Under the pieces are notes generated by a model. It was not told where the DNA came from. It saw only the letters and a program-made list of their open reading frames with translations, and ran no database searches. DNA of 64,000 nucleotides from Streptomyces stelliscabiei (GTDB lineage: Bacteria; Actinomycetota; Actinomycetes; Streptomycetales; Streptomycetaceae). The position numbers were made by a program, and so were the translations under genes. Of the stretch, positions 49,469 to 58,532 are shown in pieces. The stretch is from contig NZ_JADBGF010000001.1 in assembly GCF_014873495.1 (NCBI RefSeq), forward strand, positions 6,262,001 to 6,326,000, written 5' to 3'. Within the stretch, counting starts at the first letter, position 1; each line of letters opens with the position of its first letter.

Positions 49469-50362
49469 TCAGAAGTCGCGCAGTACGACCGCCTTCGTGG
49501 TGGCGAACTCCTCGTCCGTCAGGACACCCTGGCGGTGGAGTTCGCCCAGCTCACGGAGGCGACGCAGGAGGACGTCGTGGTGGTCAGGGGTGGGTGGTGG
49601 CTCGACGGCGGACTGCGTGGGCCGGGAGGCGTCCGGGCGGTCGGCGGCGCCGCGGGTGGACGGATGGGGAAGCCGTGCCGTGACCGCCGTGGCGACGAGT
49701 GCCGTGAGGAGGTCGCGCCGGGTGCTGCCCCACAGATCGAGGGCGTACGGGTCCCGCTCCGGCGGCAGCTTGGAGAAGACGGTCTCACGCGTCACGAACC
49801 GCAGGAACCCGTCCTCGTAACCGGAGTTGGGCAGCCACTCGACCTGCACCAGCTCACCGACGTCGATGATCCGCGGGCCGGTCGCCCGCTTCACCCGGTC
49901 GGAGGTGTCGTTCCAGTCGATCCGCACCTGCGTACCGTCGAACGACACCGTGCCGTCGCTGGACCGCACGGACACCGGCACGGGCGGGCCGGGCAGCAGG
50001 TAGACCGTGGCGGGCTCCTTCGGTGTCTGCTCCAGCAGCATGGACCGCCGTATCTCCTCGGCCACGTACTCGGCGATCCCCGAACGGTCGAGATCCACCG
50101 TCAGCCGGTACGGATCGGCCCCGTCCGGCAGCCGCCCCCCGGTGGCCTGCAGCAGCGGATCACTGCCCTCCCGAAGCCGCAACCGGAGCCGTCCGCGCTT
50201 GCGTTCGGGCTCGTAGACGACACCGGACACCGCCTCCAGCGGCACCGCGATCTCCCCGTACGTCTGCCGGAACAGCGCCACGGAACGGTGCAGGCTCGGC
50301 GTGATCCGAACCGTGCTGCCGTCGAAGGCCCAGGCCCCGTCCCGCTGGATGATCTCGGCCAT
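49469..50362 (-). CDS. DUF4429 protein with C-terminal SHOCT domain
   Basis: 297-residue protein conserved in Streptomyces. Two related halves begin AEIIQRDGAWAFDGSTVRITPS (1-22) and RSSDGTVSFDGTQVRIDWND (about 132-152), each a DUF4429 module. Residues about 262-297 (VLLRRLRELGELHRQGVLTD then EEFATTKAVVL) are a SHOCT helix-turn-helix segment that often mediates oligomerisation. Function unknown; PH-like folds have been suggested for such repeats. ATG 50362 begins directly with the domain. Confidence 0.85.
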   Translation of the reverse strand: MAEIIQRDGAWAFDGSTVRITPSLHRSVALFRQTYGEIAVPLEAVSGVVYEPERKRGRLRLRLREGSDPLLQATGGRLPDGADPYRLTVDLDRSGIAEYVAEEIRRSMLLEQTPKEPATVYLLPGPPVPVSVRSSDGTVSFDGTQVRIDWNDTSDRVKRATGPRIIDVGELVQVEWLPNSGYEDGFLRFVTRETVFSKLPPERDPYALDLWGSTRRDLLTALVATAVTARLPHPSTRGAADRPDASRPTQSAVEPPPTPDHHDVLLRRLRELGELHRQGVLTDEEFATTKAVVLRDF

Positions 50363-50889
50363 GGGGAGATTCTCCCAGCCGGGTCAACACGGGCACCGGA
50401 ACTTCACCCCGCCCCTCCCTTGCGCGAAGTGGACCTGCCGGACGCGGTCCGTGTTCCGTACGGCACAATTCGCTGTCATCGCAGGGCATTTGTACGGCCG
50501 CACGGCTGTGGGAGCGAGCGGACGTACATGCGAGGCCCGGCGACGGCTGTGAAGTCGTCCACGAGGTCCACGAGGTCCACGACGTTCACGACGTTCACGA
50601 CGTTCACGACGTCCGCGCTCACGACGTCTTGCTCGGCGCCGTTCATGAAGGCGCCGAGGGCGGCACTGTTACGGCGTCGTTGAAGGCGGCGGCAACGGTA
50701 CTGAGTTGGCGAACGGTGGACGACAACAACGGTACTGATGGCAGTCATGATGACGGTGGCCATGGTGATGGTGGCCATGACGAAGATGGCAATGACAACG
50801 GCGGCGAATGCCGAGAGACGCGGTCGCGCAGGCGGACGCGGTGCGGGAAGGCGGGCACGGGCGTGGCGGTGCAGGAGGCGAGAGGGGGC
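50363..50889. other. Repeat-rich intergenic region
   Basis: 527 bp upstream of the membrane protein gene, containing the 9-bp tandem array at 50557-50610. A second low-complexity stretch at about 50735-50800 is built on GATGGTGGCCATGA-like steps. In one frame this gives a Met-rich peptide and in another a His/Asp/Gly-rich one. Neither frame has an RBS or family resemblance, and I read it as non-coding. Confidence 0.5.
50557..50610 (+). repeat. Six tandem copies of a 9-bp repeat
   Basis: GTCCACGAG twice, GTCCACGAC once and GTTCACGAC three times, perfectly in register from 50557 to 50610, then decaying (GTCCGCGCTCACGAC). A simple-sequence expansion in an intergenic region. Confidence 0.85.
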
Positions 50890-52140
50890 ATGGGCGCGGC
50901 CCATGAGGGTGGGTGCACGTGCGGGGACTGCCCGCACGGGGCGCGCGCGGGTCATCGGCGCGCGGTCGCCGAGTTCCTGCTGAAGCGGGAGGAGTTCGCG
51001 TCCGGGCAAGGGTTGCCGGCGGCCGTCGCGCACTCCGTGTCCGCCTCCCGCCAATGGGTCTCGGACGAACTCACCCAGTCCGCGGCCCTCGTCGCCGAGC
51101 GAGGCCGCGTCGAGGGCGAGGCCTGGCTCGGTCGCCTGTGGCTGCGCACGGCGATCGTCGTCTGGGCCGCGGTCGTGACCCTCCTCCTCGTCCAGTCCCT
51201 CACCGCGATCGGCGCGGGCTGGACGGTCGCCCGCACTGCCGGACTGCTCGCCGCCCTGCTCGTGGGTGCGGCACTGACGGGCGCCGGATATCTGCACCGG
51301 GCACGCGGCGGGGCCCTCGCCCCCGTCATCGGCGAGGACAACCGTCTCTCCACCTCCCGCGCGATCGCGGCCGCCTGGGTGCTCTTCGTCGTCTTCGCGA
51401 TCCTCGTCCTCGTCGGCCGCCTGGCCGCCGCCTCCGACCACCGGGAACGTGACGCCCTCATCGCCGGCCTCGACCTCACCCGGGGCGCGGGCATCGTGAC
51501 CGTCCTGGCCGTGGTCTGCGGTATCGCGGTCCTGGTCCGCCGCGTCGTCGGCCTGCGGATCCTCTCCCAACGCCTCCAGAAGGTCCGCGCCCACCGCCCC
51601 CGCGCCGCCGACCTCCTCACCGACGACTCCGGCCGAGGCAGTTTCACGGACATCCAGTACGTGATCATCTGCACCGTCGCCCTCACCTTCGCGGCGGTGC
51701 GCCTGGCCCGCCGCCCCGACCAACTCCCGGACCTCCCCTGGGGCCTGGCCCTCCTCGTCCTGGTCTCCGCCGCCACCTACGTCGCGGGCAAATACGCCGA
51801 GGGCGGCCGTCCCGTCGTCCTGTCCGTCGTCCGCGCCCGCGAGGCCGGCGACCTCGACGCCCCCATCCGCAACGGCGACGACATCGAGATCCGCGGCGCC
51901 GGCTTCGTCCCACCCGGCGCGCAGACCGCCGACCACCTCTCCCGCATGGTCGTCCGCATCGGAGCCGTCCATGTCCACGTCCCCCTCGTCCCCGTCGCCG
52001 GCGGCTTCAGCAACCCCACGGACGCCGTCCTCACCGCCCCCGTCCCCGCCGACGTCGAACCCGGCAAGGTCGACGTCCAGGTCGTCACAGCCGCCGGCGT
52101 AGAGACCAACCGCTACACGATCGAGGTCTCAGCGGACTGA
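50890..52140 (+). CDS. Multi-pass membrane protein with C-terminal IPT/Ig-like domain
   Basis: About 416 residues from ATG 50890 (start uncertain; GTG 50863 or 50869 also possible). A Cys-containing N-terminus (GGCTCGDCPHG) is followed by two groups of membrane helices at about 93-140 (IVVWAAVVTLLLVQSLTAIG, TAGLLAALLVGAALTGAGYL), then about 160-180 and 197-220, and a later pair at about 258-300. The C-terminal 110 residues (LDAPIRNGDDIEIRGAGFVP onward, ending VETNRYTIEVSAD) resemble an IPT/TIG immunoglobulin-like fold, as found in cell-surface or signalling proteins. Not a family I can name; no function is proposed. Confidence 0.72.
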   Translation: MGAAHEGGCTCGDCPHGARAGHRRAVAEFLLKREEFASGQGLPAAVAHSVSASRQWVSDELTQSAALVAERGRVEGEAWLGRLWLRTAIVVWAAVVTLLLVQSLTAIGAGWTVARTAGLLAALLVGAALTGAGYLHRARGGALAPVIGEDNRLSTSRAIAAAWVLFVVFAILVLVGRLAAASDHRERDALIAGLDLTRGAGIVTVLAVVCGIAVLVRRVVGLRILSQRLQKVRAHRPRAADLLTDDSGRGSFTDIQYVIICTVALTFAAVRLARRPDQLPDLPWGLALLVLVSAATYVAGKYAEGGRPVVLSVVRAREAGDLDAPIRNGDDIEIRGAGFVPPGAQTADHLSRMVVRIGAVHVHVPLVPVAGGFSNPTDAVLTAPVPADVEPGKVDVQVVTAAGVETNRYTIEVSAD

Positions 52141-52660
52141 GCGACCGACAGGAGGAAGGGGGAGGGGACGACGGGACGGGCGCCGGCAGCCGAGTGCTGG
52201 GCAGCCCGGGTGTCGGGTGCCGGGTGCCGGGTGTCGGGTCTCGTTTCTCCGGTGACCTCAGCTTCGGCCGCGTGACGTGGGCCGACCTGGGCCGGTGGGG
52301 TGGGGACTCGGCGGTTGGGGCCGGTCGACGACCTGTGGCGGGGTCCTTCAGGCCTACCCTGTCGATCATCGCTGGGGGGCTGCGTTCGGCGGGGGCGGTA
52401 TCGCAAGCGGGGTCGATGGGGCGGGGCCGGGACCGGGCTCCGGTAGGTGAGCGTGGGTGAGGGGGCGCAAGGGCCGCAGCACCTTGGGTGGGATGGGATG
52501 GAGGTAAGGGCGGAGGAACGGTCCCACGAGGCCGCACCCCGACCCCGACAAGCCGCCCCGACCCGGAAAAACACGCCCGAACCATTGAGCACCCCCACCC
52601 CTCCGAACGTATCGTCTGTTGAGGGGTCAACGGCACGGCGGACAAGAGGCGGCGCAGACC
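52141..52660. other. Intergenic region with a 7-bp tandem repeat
   Basis: 520 bp between the membrane protein and the DoxX gene. CGGGTGT/CGGGTGC units repeat four to five times at 52207-52239. The rest is GC-rich with no consistent coding frame. AT-richer sequence near 52560-52615 probably holds the DoxX promoter (ACCATTGAGC...CGTATCGTC). Confidence 0.5.
52207..52239 (+). repeat. 7-bp tandem repeat (CGGGTGY)
   Basis: Four full units CGGGTGT, CGGGTGC, CGGGTGC and CGGGTGT plus CGGGT, contiguous. A small slippage-type array. Confidence 0.8.
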
Positions 52661-53203
52661 ATGACTCACGGCATTCGCACGGACTCCCACACCCCCTACC
52701 TCGACGGTGGCCCCCACTGGCGGGACACAGCCTCCCGCTACGCCCTGCTGCCCCTGCGCATCTTCCTCGCCATCACCTTCATCTACGCCGGCCTGGACAA
52801 ACTCACCGACAGTGCGTTCATGTCAGCCTCCGGCTCCGGCTCCATCGGCGACATGATGAGCGCCACCAGGGACTCCTCCGCCATCCCAGCGATGATCGAC
52901 ATGGCCCTCAAGAACCCCGTCGGCTTCGGATACGCCATCGCCATCGGTGAACTCGCCGTCGGCATCGGCGCCCTCCTCGGCCTCTTCACCCGTCTCGCCG
53001 CCTTCGGCGGGGCCCTGATCTCCCTCAGCCTCTGGCTGACAGTGAGCTGGTCGGCATCCCCGTACTACTACGGCAACGACCTCCCCTACCTCATGGCCTG
53101 GATCCCCTTGATCCTCGCCGGCGCCCCGGTCCTCTCCGTGGACGCGGTCATTCGCTCCCGCCGCCATGCCGGCAGCAGGCACCGCGCTGGCGCCTACCAC
53201 TGA
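52661..53203 (+). CDS. DoxX-family membrane protein
   Basis: 180-residue integral membrane protein with four helices typical of DoxX/SURF4-like proteins. ALLPLRIFLAITFIYAGLDK is helix 1 with the conserved G-x-x-K; PVGFGYAIAIGELAVGIGAL, AAFGGALISLSLWLTVSW and YLMAWIPLILAGAPVLSVD are the remainder. Family members occur in respiratory or redox-stress membrane complexes, but many are uncharacterised, including this type. ATG 52661 is used; an upstream TTG at 52619 would add 14 residues. It stands alone between long non-coding stretches. Confidence 0.88.
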   Translation: MTHGIRTDSHTPYLDGGPHWRDTASRYALLPLRIFLAITFIYAGLDKLTDSAFMSASGSGSIGDMMSATRDSSAIPAMIDMALKNPVGFGYAIAIGELAVGIGALLGLFTRLAAFGGALISLSLWLTVSWSASPYYYGNDLPYLMAWIPLILAGAPVLSVDAVIRSRRHAGSRHRAGAYH

Positions 53204-53895
53204 CCCCACGGCACCACCCCGCCCACGGCTCACCGAAACCACCCAGCAGAGCTTGCGCCAGCACGGCATCACCCACGGCCCTCAGGTCATTGCTGCTCGC
53301 TCTCACCACCCGGCACCGCGCGCGGCCACGGCACCTGCCTCCAACGCCCCAGTGACCCCAGCTGGGCCCGCCTGCGCCAGGCATGGGTGGGGCCTCTCTG
53401 CGAGCCGTATCAGGCTCTTGATCGCCCCGCCACCAGTCTGCGGCCCTCGACCCATGACCGCCCCACAGCCTGTCCCGCCTGCACTGCGGTCCTGGTCGCC
53501 TGGCAGCAGAGCGCCATCTCCAACCCTGGGCTGGCCGGTGGCGCCCTCCAACCAGACACGTTTCCTCCCCGGGCCGGTGGTGCCCCCAGCCAGACACGTC
53601 AAGCCCCAGCTGCCCACAAACCTCCGCGCGCCGCGCCCATCACGCCGCCCACCTGCCCTCCTCTCAGGCTCTCCGAGTTGGCCCTTCGCTGCGCCGACCC
53701 TGTCGTACCGACCGCCCCGTCGCCCCCGTCCCGCGCCCCCTGCCCGACTGTCGCCCGCCCCTCTGACCGTCTCTTCTCGCAGGCCGCCATGCCTCGTAAC
53801 TCCGACTATCCGTGCGTGCCCGGCGGCCCTTGCGCACTCTCGTGCACGCCGGCAGCGGCAGTTTTCCCGTCCCATCCCCGGCCGCCCAGGAAGAC
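53204..53895. other. Long interval without a convincing gene
   Basis: 692 bp. Long open frames exist on both strands (Pro/Ser-rich on plus, Gly/Arg-rich on minus), but they are what C-rich composition gives by chance: no third-position bias, no RBS-supported start and no family motif. Composition is unusually C-rich on the plus strand with many CCC runs. An unrecognised small gene or RNA could be missed. Confidence 0.45.
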
Positions 53896-54234
53896 TCACC
53901 CCACAGAACCGCTCGGTCCTGTGACTCCCTCCGAGTCGGCCGTACCCCCGGGCCCAGTCGCCCCCGCACTCATCGCCGCTCCGGACGGCCCCGCCGCACT
54001 CCCATACCCCGTCGGCCCTGTCGGCCCCGTCCCTCCTGATGTCCCGCGTCCGCGTATCGCGTGGTTCAAGAGACCCACCGCCCCTGCCAGACACAGCCCC
54101 CCGATCACGAGGGGTATTACGGCGAACCAGGGGGCTTCCCAGGCGTTTCTCGCGTCGCCGACATACACGACGCCGGCAGCGGTGAGGAAGAGGCCGGCTA
54201 TGAGCTTCCCCGGGCGGAACTCATGACGCAGCAC
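53896..54234 (-). CDS. Small membrane protein with collagen-like Gly-X-Y tail
   Basis: 112 residues from GTG 54234, which has GGAGG six bases upstream and overlaps the end of the PspC-domain gene by 14 bp. Two membrane helices cover about 10-30 (LIAGLFLTAAGVVYVGD) and 38-58 (APWFAVIPLVIGGLCLAGAV). The C-terminal 50 residues are largely Gly-X-Y triplets (GTGPTGPTGYGS, AGATGPGG, GVTGPSGSVG), a collagen-like tail. Coupling to the PspC gene suggests a role in the same envelope-stress locus. The helical part is commonly found downstream of PspC genes in Streptomyces, while the tail looks like a recent low-complexity extension. Confidence 0.75.
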   Translation of the reverse strand: MLRHEFRPGKLIAGLFLTAAGVVYVGDARNAWEAPWFAVIPLVIGGLCLAGAVGLLNHAIRGRGTSGGTGPTGPTGYGSAAGPSGAAMSAGATGPGGTADSEGVTGPSGSVG

Positions 54235-55798
54235 GGGCCACCTCCGCCTGTCCCAGACCCACTTCGAGGTCGATGGTGAGCGTGCCACCGCTGTCGGAAC
54301 CCTTTTCGGGGGACAGCGTCAGTCGATCGCTCCTGTCCGGTGCCACGTCCACGTCCTCCTTGTCGTCACCTGGCAACTGGATGTCACCGAGGCCTACTTC
54401 GACGTCGAGACGCACGGTGACGTCCTGCGGGACCACCACCCTCGCGTTGCCCGCGCCCACCTCCACGCTCGTCGTCAGCGTCTCTCCTTTCGGTATGTCC
54501 ACTCCGGACAGGTCCAGCGTGCCCACGCCGGTTCCCAGCTCATAGCGGGGCGCCACGCTCTTCACGTTTCGCGGTGTCCACTCCGTACGGACCCAGTCGG
54601 TGCTGATGTTCGCCGGGAGCGCCGCCGTGCATGCCAGGAGTCCTCCGGTGACCAGGGACAGGAAGATCGACCCCGCTCCCGTGCGGCCGAGGAAGGCGCT
54701 CAGGGCTATGCCCAGGCCGAACACGGTCAGCGCGCAGGCCAGGCCGGTCTGCAGGCTGGTGGCGAGAGCCTGGTTCTCCCAGGTCGCTCCGGTGCCGAGT
54801 CCGCCGGCGAGCAGAGCGAGCAGGAATATCCAGCCTCCTGTCCAGCGCGGACCGCGCGGCTTCGGCGGGCGCGCGGCGCGTACGTCGTGGCGGGACGGCA
54901 TGTATCCCCCGGCGATGTTGACCGCTGCCGCCACGTCCCGGTCGCGGGTCGTCCAAGGCCCCCACAGATAGCCCGTGCCGCCCACATGCTTTCCGTCCTT
55001 GATGATCGGGTCGCGCCACCAGGAGGGGTAGGCGGACGCCACGGGCGGCGCCTGGGCCTCGGGCGGGGCGTCGGCGACGGCCTGCGCGGCGAGCGGATCG
55101 GGGTCAGGGGCTCCGCGCTGTTGCGACCAGTAACCCGCGCCGGCCAGGAGCAAGGAGACGACCACGGAGAAGGTCAGGACGGTCGTGTTGCTCAGCATGG
55201 TGAGGAAGACACCGCAGCCGACCAGTGCGAAGAGCACGCCCGCGAGGGCCTGGCCGTCGACCCTGCCGGTCAGCAGCTTCCGTACCTCGTTCTCCTCCTC
55301 ATCGTCATACGGTATGAACAGCCAGGCGAAGCCGTAGAAGATGAGGCCGAAGCCGCCGGTCGCGGCGAGCACCGCGAGCACCACCCGGAAGATCACCGGA
55401 TCCATGTCGCACTGACGCCCGAGCCCGGCGCAGACACCGCCCAGCATCTTGTACTGGCGGTTGCGGCGGAACTTGTGCGGAGCGGCGGGCCTGTCCGCCG
55501 GATCGTCGAGGCCGGGGCGCCCCGCCGAGCCAGGAGCGGACGGGTCTTCCGCTCCGGGGGAGGAGCGGCCGGCAGCTCCGTGAGGGCCGGCGGAGGCCGC
55601 CTGATCCGCAGGCGCACCCGCGGTTGTCCGCGCACCCGTGCGCGCCTGTCGGCCCGTGTCCGCGCTCCCGTGTGCGCGCGGCTCCTCTGCGCCCGTGCCC
55701 GACGAGGGCACGGCGTCCTGCGGCTCGTTCATGGGCCGCCGGGCGTCCGGACCCGAGCCGGGGCCCGGCTCCGCTGCCGCGTGCTGGTGATCCGTCAT
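54221..55798 (-). CDS. PspC-domain membrane protein with LiaF-like C-terminal domain
   Basis: 525 residues. A disordered Pro/Gly/Ala N-terminus (1-108) is followed by a PspC domain (about 110-165: RQYKMLGGVCAGLGRQCDMD, VVLAVLAATGGFGLIFYGF). Further membrane helices lie near 185-225 and 305-385. The external or cytoplasmic beta domain (about 420-525: LGTGVGTLDLSGVDIPKGET, VEVGAGNARVVVPQDVTV) resembles the LiaF/DUF2154 adhesin-like fold. In Firmicutes, LiaF restrains a LiaSR-type system. Here the divergent histidine kinase also carries PspC, so this protein is a likely regulator of that kinase. ATG 55798 is chosen over the longer track that enters the divergent promoter. Confidence 0.88.
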   Translation of the reverse strand: MTDHQHAAAEPGPGSGPDARRPMNEPQDAVPSSGTGAEEPRAHGSADTGRQARTGARTTAGAPADQAASAGPHGAAGRSSPGAEDPSAPGSAGRPGLDDPADRPAAPHKFRRNRQYKMLGGVCAGLGRQCDMDPVIFRVVLAVLAATGGFGLIFYGFAWLFIPYDDEEENEVRKLLTGRVDGQALAGVLFALVGCGVFLTMLSNTTVLTFSVVVSLLLAGAGYWSQQRGAPDPDPLAAQAVADAPPEAQAPPVASAYPSWWRDPIIKDGKHVGGTGYLWGPWTTRDRDVAAAVNIAGGYMPSRHDVRAARPPKPRGPRWTGGWIFLLALLAGGLGTGATWENQALATSLQTGLACALTVFGLGIALSAFLGRTGAGSIFLSLVTGGLLACTAALPANISTDWVRTEWTPRNVKSVAPRYELGTGVGTLDLSGVDIPKGETLTTSVEVGAGNARVVVPQDVTVRLDVEVGLGDIQLPGDDKEDVDVAPDRSDRLTLSPEKGSDSGGTLTIDLEVGLGQAEVARAAS

Positions 55799-55964
55799 GC
55801 GTCCATCGTGACCGCCTAGCCGGTCCGATGGCAGTCGGGACGACCCTGGTCGAACCCTGATATCCGTTCGGGGATGTGTGCGATCACGCCTGGGCCGAAG
55901 ATCAGGGACGTCTCGGGGACCGACCCTGATGCCTGGATCCGCCGTGCGTGTGAATATCGATGGC

Positions 55965-57254
55965 ATGCCGGAAGCCGCAGCACTGCCAGTCGACACTCCG
56001 CGGCCCCCGCGCAAGCTCTACCGCAGCAGCGACGGACGCTGGCTCGGAGGCGTGGCGCGAGGGCTCGCCGGACATCTTGGGCTGCCCGTGACCTGGGTGC
56101 GGCTCGTGTTCGCCGGCCTCTTTCTCGCGGACGGCCTCGGTGCCCTGGTCTACGCGGCGTTCTGGTTCTTCGTCCCGCTCGGTGTGGGAGGCGTCGACAA
56201 CCAGCGGCCGCCGGCCATCGCCACCGAGACCTCGCCCGACGGCCGCCGCAGACTCGTGGCCCGCAAACCCGACCGCGGGCAGATAGTCGCCCTCCTCCTC
56301 ATGGTCGTCGTGGCCATGGTCTTCGTCGGCAATGTGGACCTCGGCGAGGCCGCCCGGGCGTATCTCTGGCCGACCGTGCTCGTCGCGGCCGGTGTCGCCC
56401 TGGTCTGGCGTCAGGCGGACAACGCGCGGCGCGCCCGCTGGGCCGAGGTCGGCCGGCGGCGGCGCACGATCACGCTGCTCCGCTCCGTGGCCGGTGTCCT
56501 GCTGGTCACCGCGGGCGTGTCCGGGATATTCGTCCTGCAGGGCTCGGCCGCCCACCTGGGCTCGGTGCTGCAGGCCGCACTCGCGGTCCTCGTGGGCATA
56601 ACGCTGCTGGCCGGGCCGTACCTCGTCCGTATGACCCAGGACCTCTCCGAGGAGCGCCTGATGCGTATCCGTGCCCAGGAGCGCGCGGAGGTAGCGGCCC
56701 ACGTCCACGACTCGGTGCTCCACACGCTGACGCTGATACAGCGCAATGCGGACAGCCCGAACGAGGTCCGCCGCCTCGCCCGAGCCCAGGAGCGCGACCT
56801 GCGGAACTGGCTGTACAAACCCGAGGGCACAGGAAAGGACGAGGACGACGAGCCGGACACCCTCGCCGAGGCCGTGCGGCGGAACGCCGCGGAGGTCGAG
56901 GACAAGCACGGCGTCCCCATAGAGGTGGTCGTCGTGGGGGACTGCCCCCTCGACGAAGGACTGACCGCGCAGATGCAGGCCGCGCGCGAGGCGATGGTGA
57001 ACGCCGCCAAGTACGGTGGCGAGGGCGGCGCCGTACAGGTTTTCGCCGAGGTCGAGGGAAGGACGGTTTTCGTGTCCGTCCGCGACCGAGGTCCGGGCTT
57101 CGATCTCGACTCGATACCCGCCGACCGCATGGGCGTCAGAGAATCGATCATCGGCCGCATGGAGCGCAACGGAGGAACGGCACGGCTCCGCGCCGTACCG
57201 GACGGCGGCACGGAGGTCGAGTTGGAGATGGAGAGGGCGGAGACGACGTCATGA
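55965..57254 (+). CDS. Histidine kinase with N-terminal PspC domain
   Basis: Envelope-stress sensor kinase, about 429 residues. The PspC domain (about 15-75: RKLYRSSDGRWLGGVARGLA, GHLGLPVTWVRLVFAG) is followed by a cluster of membrane helices (about 110-220). Then comes a HisKA_3 dimerisation helix with phospho-acceptor His248 (AHVHDSVLHTLTLIQ) and an HATPase domain (MQAAREAMVNAAKYGG; VRDRGPGFD). The start is uncertain: ATG 55929 has GGGGA upstream, but ATG 55965 begins closer to the domain. The response-regulator gene overlaps its end (ATGA). Divergent from the PspC/LiaF-like gene, with which it forms a LiaFSR-like set. Confidence 0.92.
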   Translation: MPEAAALPVDTPRPPRKLYRSSDGRWLGGVARGLAGHLGLPVTWVRLVFAGLFLADGLGALVYAAFWFFVPLGVGGVDNQRPPAIATETSPDGRRRLVARKPDRGQIVALLLMVVVAMVFVGNVDLGEAARAYLWPTVLVAAGVALVWRQADNARRARWAEVGRRRRTITLLRSVAGVLLVTAGVSGIFVLQGSAAHLGSVLQAALAVLVGITLLAGPYLVRMTQDLSEERLMRIRAQERAEVAAHVHDSVLHTLTLIQRNADSPNEVRRLARAQERDLRNWLYKPEGTGKDEDDEPDTLAEAVRRNAAEVEDKHGVPIEVVVVGDCPLDEGLTAQMQAAREAMVNAAKYGGEGGAVQVFAEVEGRTVFVSVRDRGPGFDLDSIPADRMGVRESIIGRMERNGGTARLRAVPDGGTEVELEMERAETTS

Positions 57255-58162
57255 GTGACGCGAACGGGGCGAACGACACTGACGCACAGAGCGGTTCGGG
57301 CACTGACCCGGACGGGGGCCAGAGAGGTGCGACCGCGAGAGGCACGGATGCGGCTGAGGGCGTGGCCGGCCGCCCCGATACTCCCGCCACGACCACCACG
57401 GACGGTGATGCCGGTGTGACCGCCGCACCGGGGAAGTCCGCCACGGCCGGGCAGTCCGCTGCGACCGAAGGCGGGGCCGGAGCGGGTGTCTCCGCGGTCG
57501 GGCGGCACGTCCGGGTCGTGCTGGTGGACGATCACCGGATGTTCCGTACGGGAGTGCGGGCCGAGATCGGACAGACGGACCGTACGGGTGTGGAGGTCGT
57601 CGGGGAGGCACCCGACGTCGACCAGGCGGTCTCGGTGATCACGAGCACGCGGCCCGAGGTGGTGCTCCTCGATGTGCATCTGCCCGGCGGGGGAGGCGTC
57701 GAAGTGCTGCGCCGTTGTTCTGCGTTGATGGCAGACGCCGAACAGCCCGTCCGGTTCCTCGCGCTGTCCGTGTCGGACGCGGCGGAGGATGTGATCGGTG
57801 TGATCCGGGGTGGTGCGCGCGGCTATGTCACCAAGACGATCACCGGCTCCGATCTCGTCAACTCCATCTTCCGGGTGCAGGAGGGGGACGCCGTCTTCTC
57901 CCCGCGCCTGGCCGGCTTCGTCCTGGACGCCTTCGCCTCCACCGACGCCCCGCCTGTCGACGAGGACCTCGACCGACTCACCCAGCGCGAGCGCGAGGTG
58001 CTGCGTCTCATCGCCCGCGGATATGCGTACAAGGAGATCGCCAAGCAGCTCTACATCTCGGTGAAGACGGTGGAGTCCCATGTGTCCGCCGTACTGCGGA
58101 AGCTGCAGCTCTCCAACCGGCACGAGCTGACGAGGTGGGCGACGGCACGACGCTTGGTGTGA
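57251..58162 (+). CDS. LuxR/NarL-type response regulator with long disordered N-terminus
   Basis: 303 residues; ATG overlaps the kinase stop (ATGA). The receiver domain begins only near residue 86 (VRVVLVDDHRMFRTGVRAEI), with phospho-acceptor Asp141 (VVLLDVHLPGG) and Lys in GYVTKTI. The helix-turn-helix (about 235-295) reads LTQREREVLRLIARGYAYKE then TVESHVSAVLRKL. The first 85 residues are Ala/Gly/Thr/Asp-rich and look disordered, which is unusual for this family; GTG near 57488 would give a conventional length. It acts as the partner of the PspC-fused kinase; candidate targets are the divergent PspC gene and its own operon. Confidence 0.92.
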   Translation: MSDANGANDTDAQSGSGTDPDGGQRGATARGTDAAEGVAGRPDTPATTTTDGDAGVTAAPGKSATAGQSAATEGGAGAGVSAVGRHVRVVLVDDHRMFRTGVRAEIGQTDRTGVEVVGEAPDVDQAVSVITSTRPEVVLLDVHLPGGGGVEVLRRCSALMADAEQPVRFLALSVSDAAEDVIGVIRGGARGYVTKTITGSDLVNSIFRVQEGDAVFSPRLAGFVLDAFASTDAPPVDEDLDRLTQREREVLRLIARGYAYKEIAKQLYISVKTVESHVSAVLRKLQLSNRHELTRWATARRLV

Positions 58163-58532
58163 GGGGTGGGCGCCGGCACCGGCTCGGCACCAGCGCTGGC
58201 ACCGGTCCTGGCCCTGGCACTGGTCCTGGTCCTGGCACTGGTCCTGGCACCGGTCCTGGCACTGGTCCTGGTCCTGGTCCTGGCACTGATGGTGCGGGCG
58301 CCAGGTCGGTCGGGCGGTGCGCCTTCGGTGGTCGACCTCCCCTTGCCCCGCTGCCCCGCTGCCCCGAGCCCCCGGCCAGCCGGAAGCTGGCCCGTGCTGC
58401 CGGACCGCCCGTGCCACCGGACATCCAGGCCTCGGCGTCCGGCAGCCGCTCGACGCCGCCCATCAGCGCGAGGCAGCAGCCCCGCGCTGTCCGCTCCGTA
58501 CCGCTCCGTTTCGCCCGGCCGGAGGTGTCCGC
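58163..58532. other. Intergenic region dominated by a GGTCCT/GGCACT repeat
   Basis: 370 bp between the convergent regulator and first NlpC/P60 gene. The left part is the hexamer array at 58196-58288; the right part is ordinary GC-rich sequence with no coding frame I trust. The array can be read as Pro-Gly-Pro-Val (minus) or Leu-Val-Leu-Ala (plus) repeats, but no start or domain supports either. Confidence 0.5.
58196..58288 (+). repeat. Hexamer-based tandem repeat (CTGGTC / CTGGCA alternation)
   Basis: About fifteen 6-bp steps of the form CTGGTC and CTGGCA(C) run without interruption, in a higher-order 12- to 18-bp pattern (CTGGCACTGGTC). Typical replication slippage product. Confidence 0.8.

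Noticed and set aside
50738..50983. Met-rich 81-codon ORF (MAVMMTVAMVMVAM start)
   Set aside because: Produced by a GATGGTGGCCATGA-type low-complexity stretch; no RBS, it overlaps the next gene in another frame, and it matches no known small protein class.
53303..54226. Pro-rich plus-strand and Gly/Arg-rich minus-strand ORFs in the DoxX to PspC gap
   Set aside because: No third-position codon bias, no RBS-supported start and no family motif. Only the end of the minus-strand region (53896-54234) qualifies as a gene, in a different frame.
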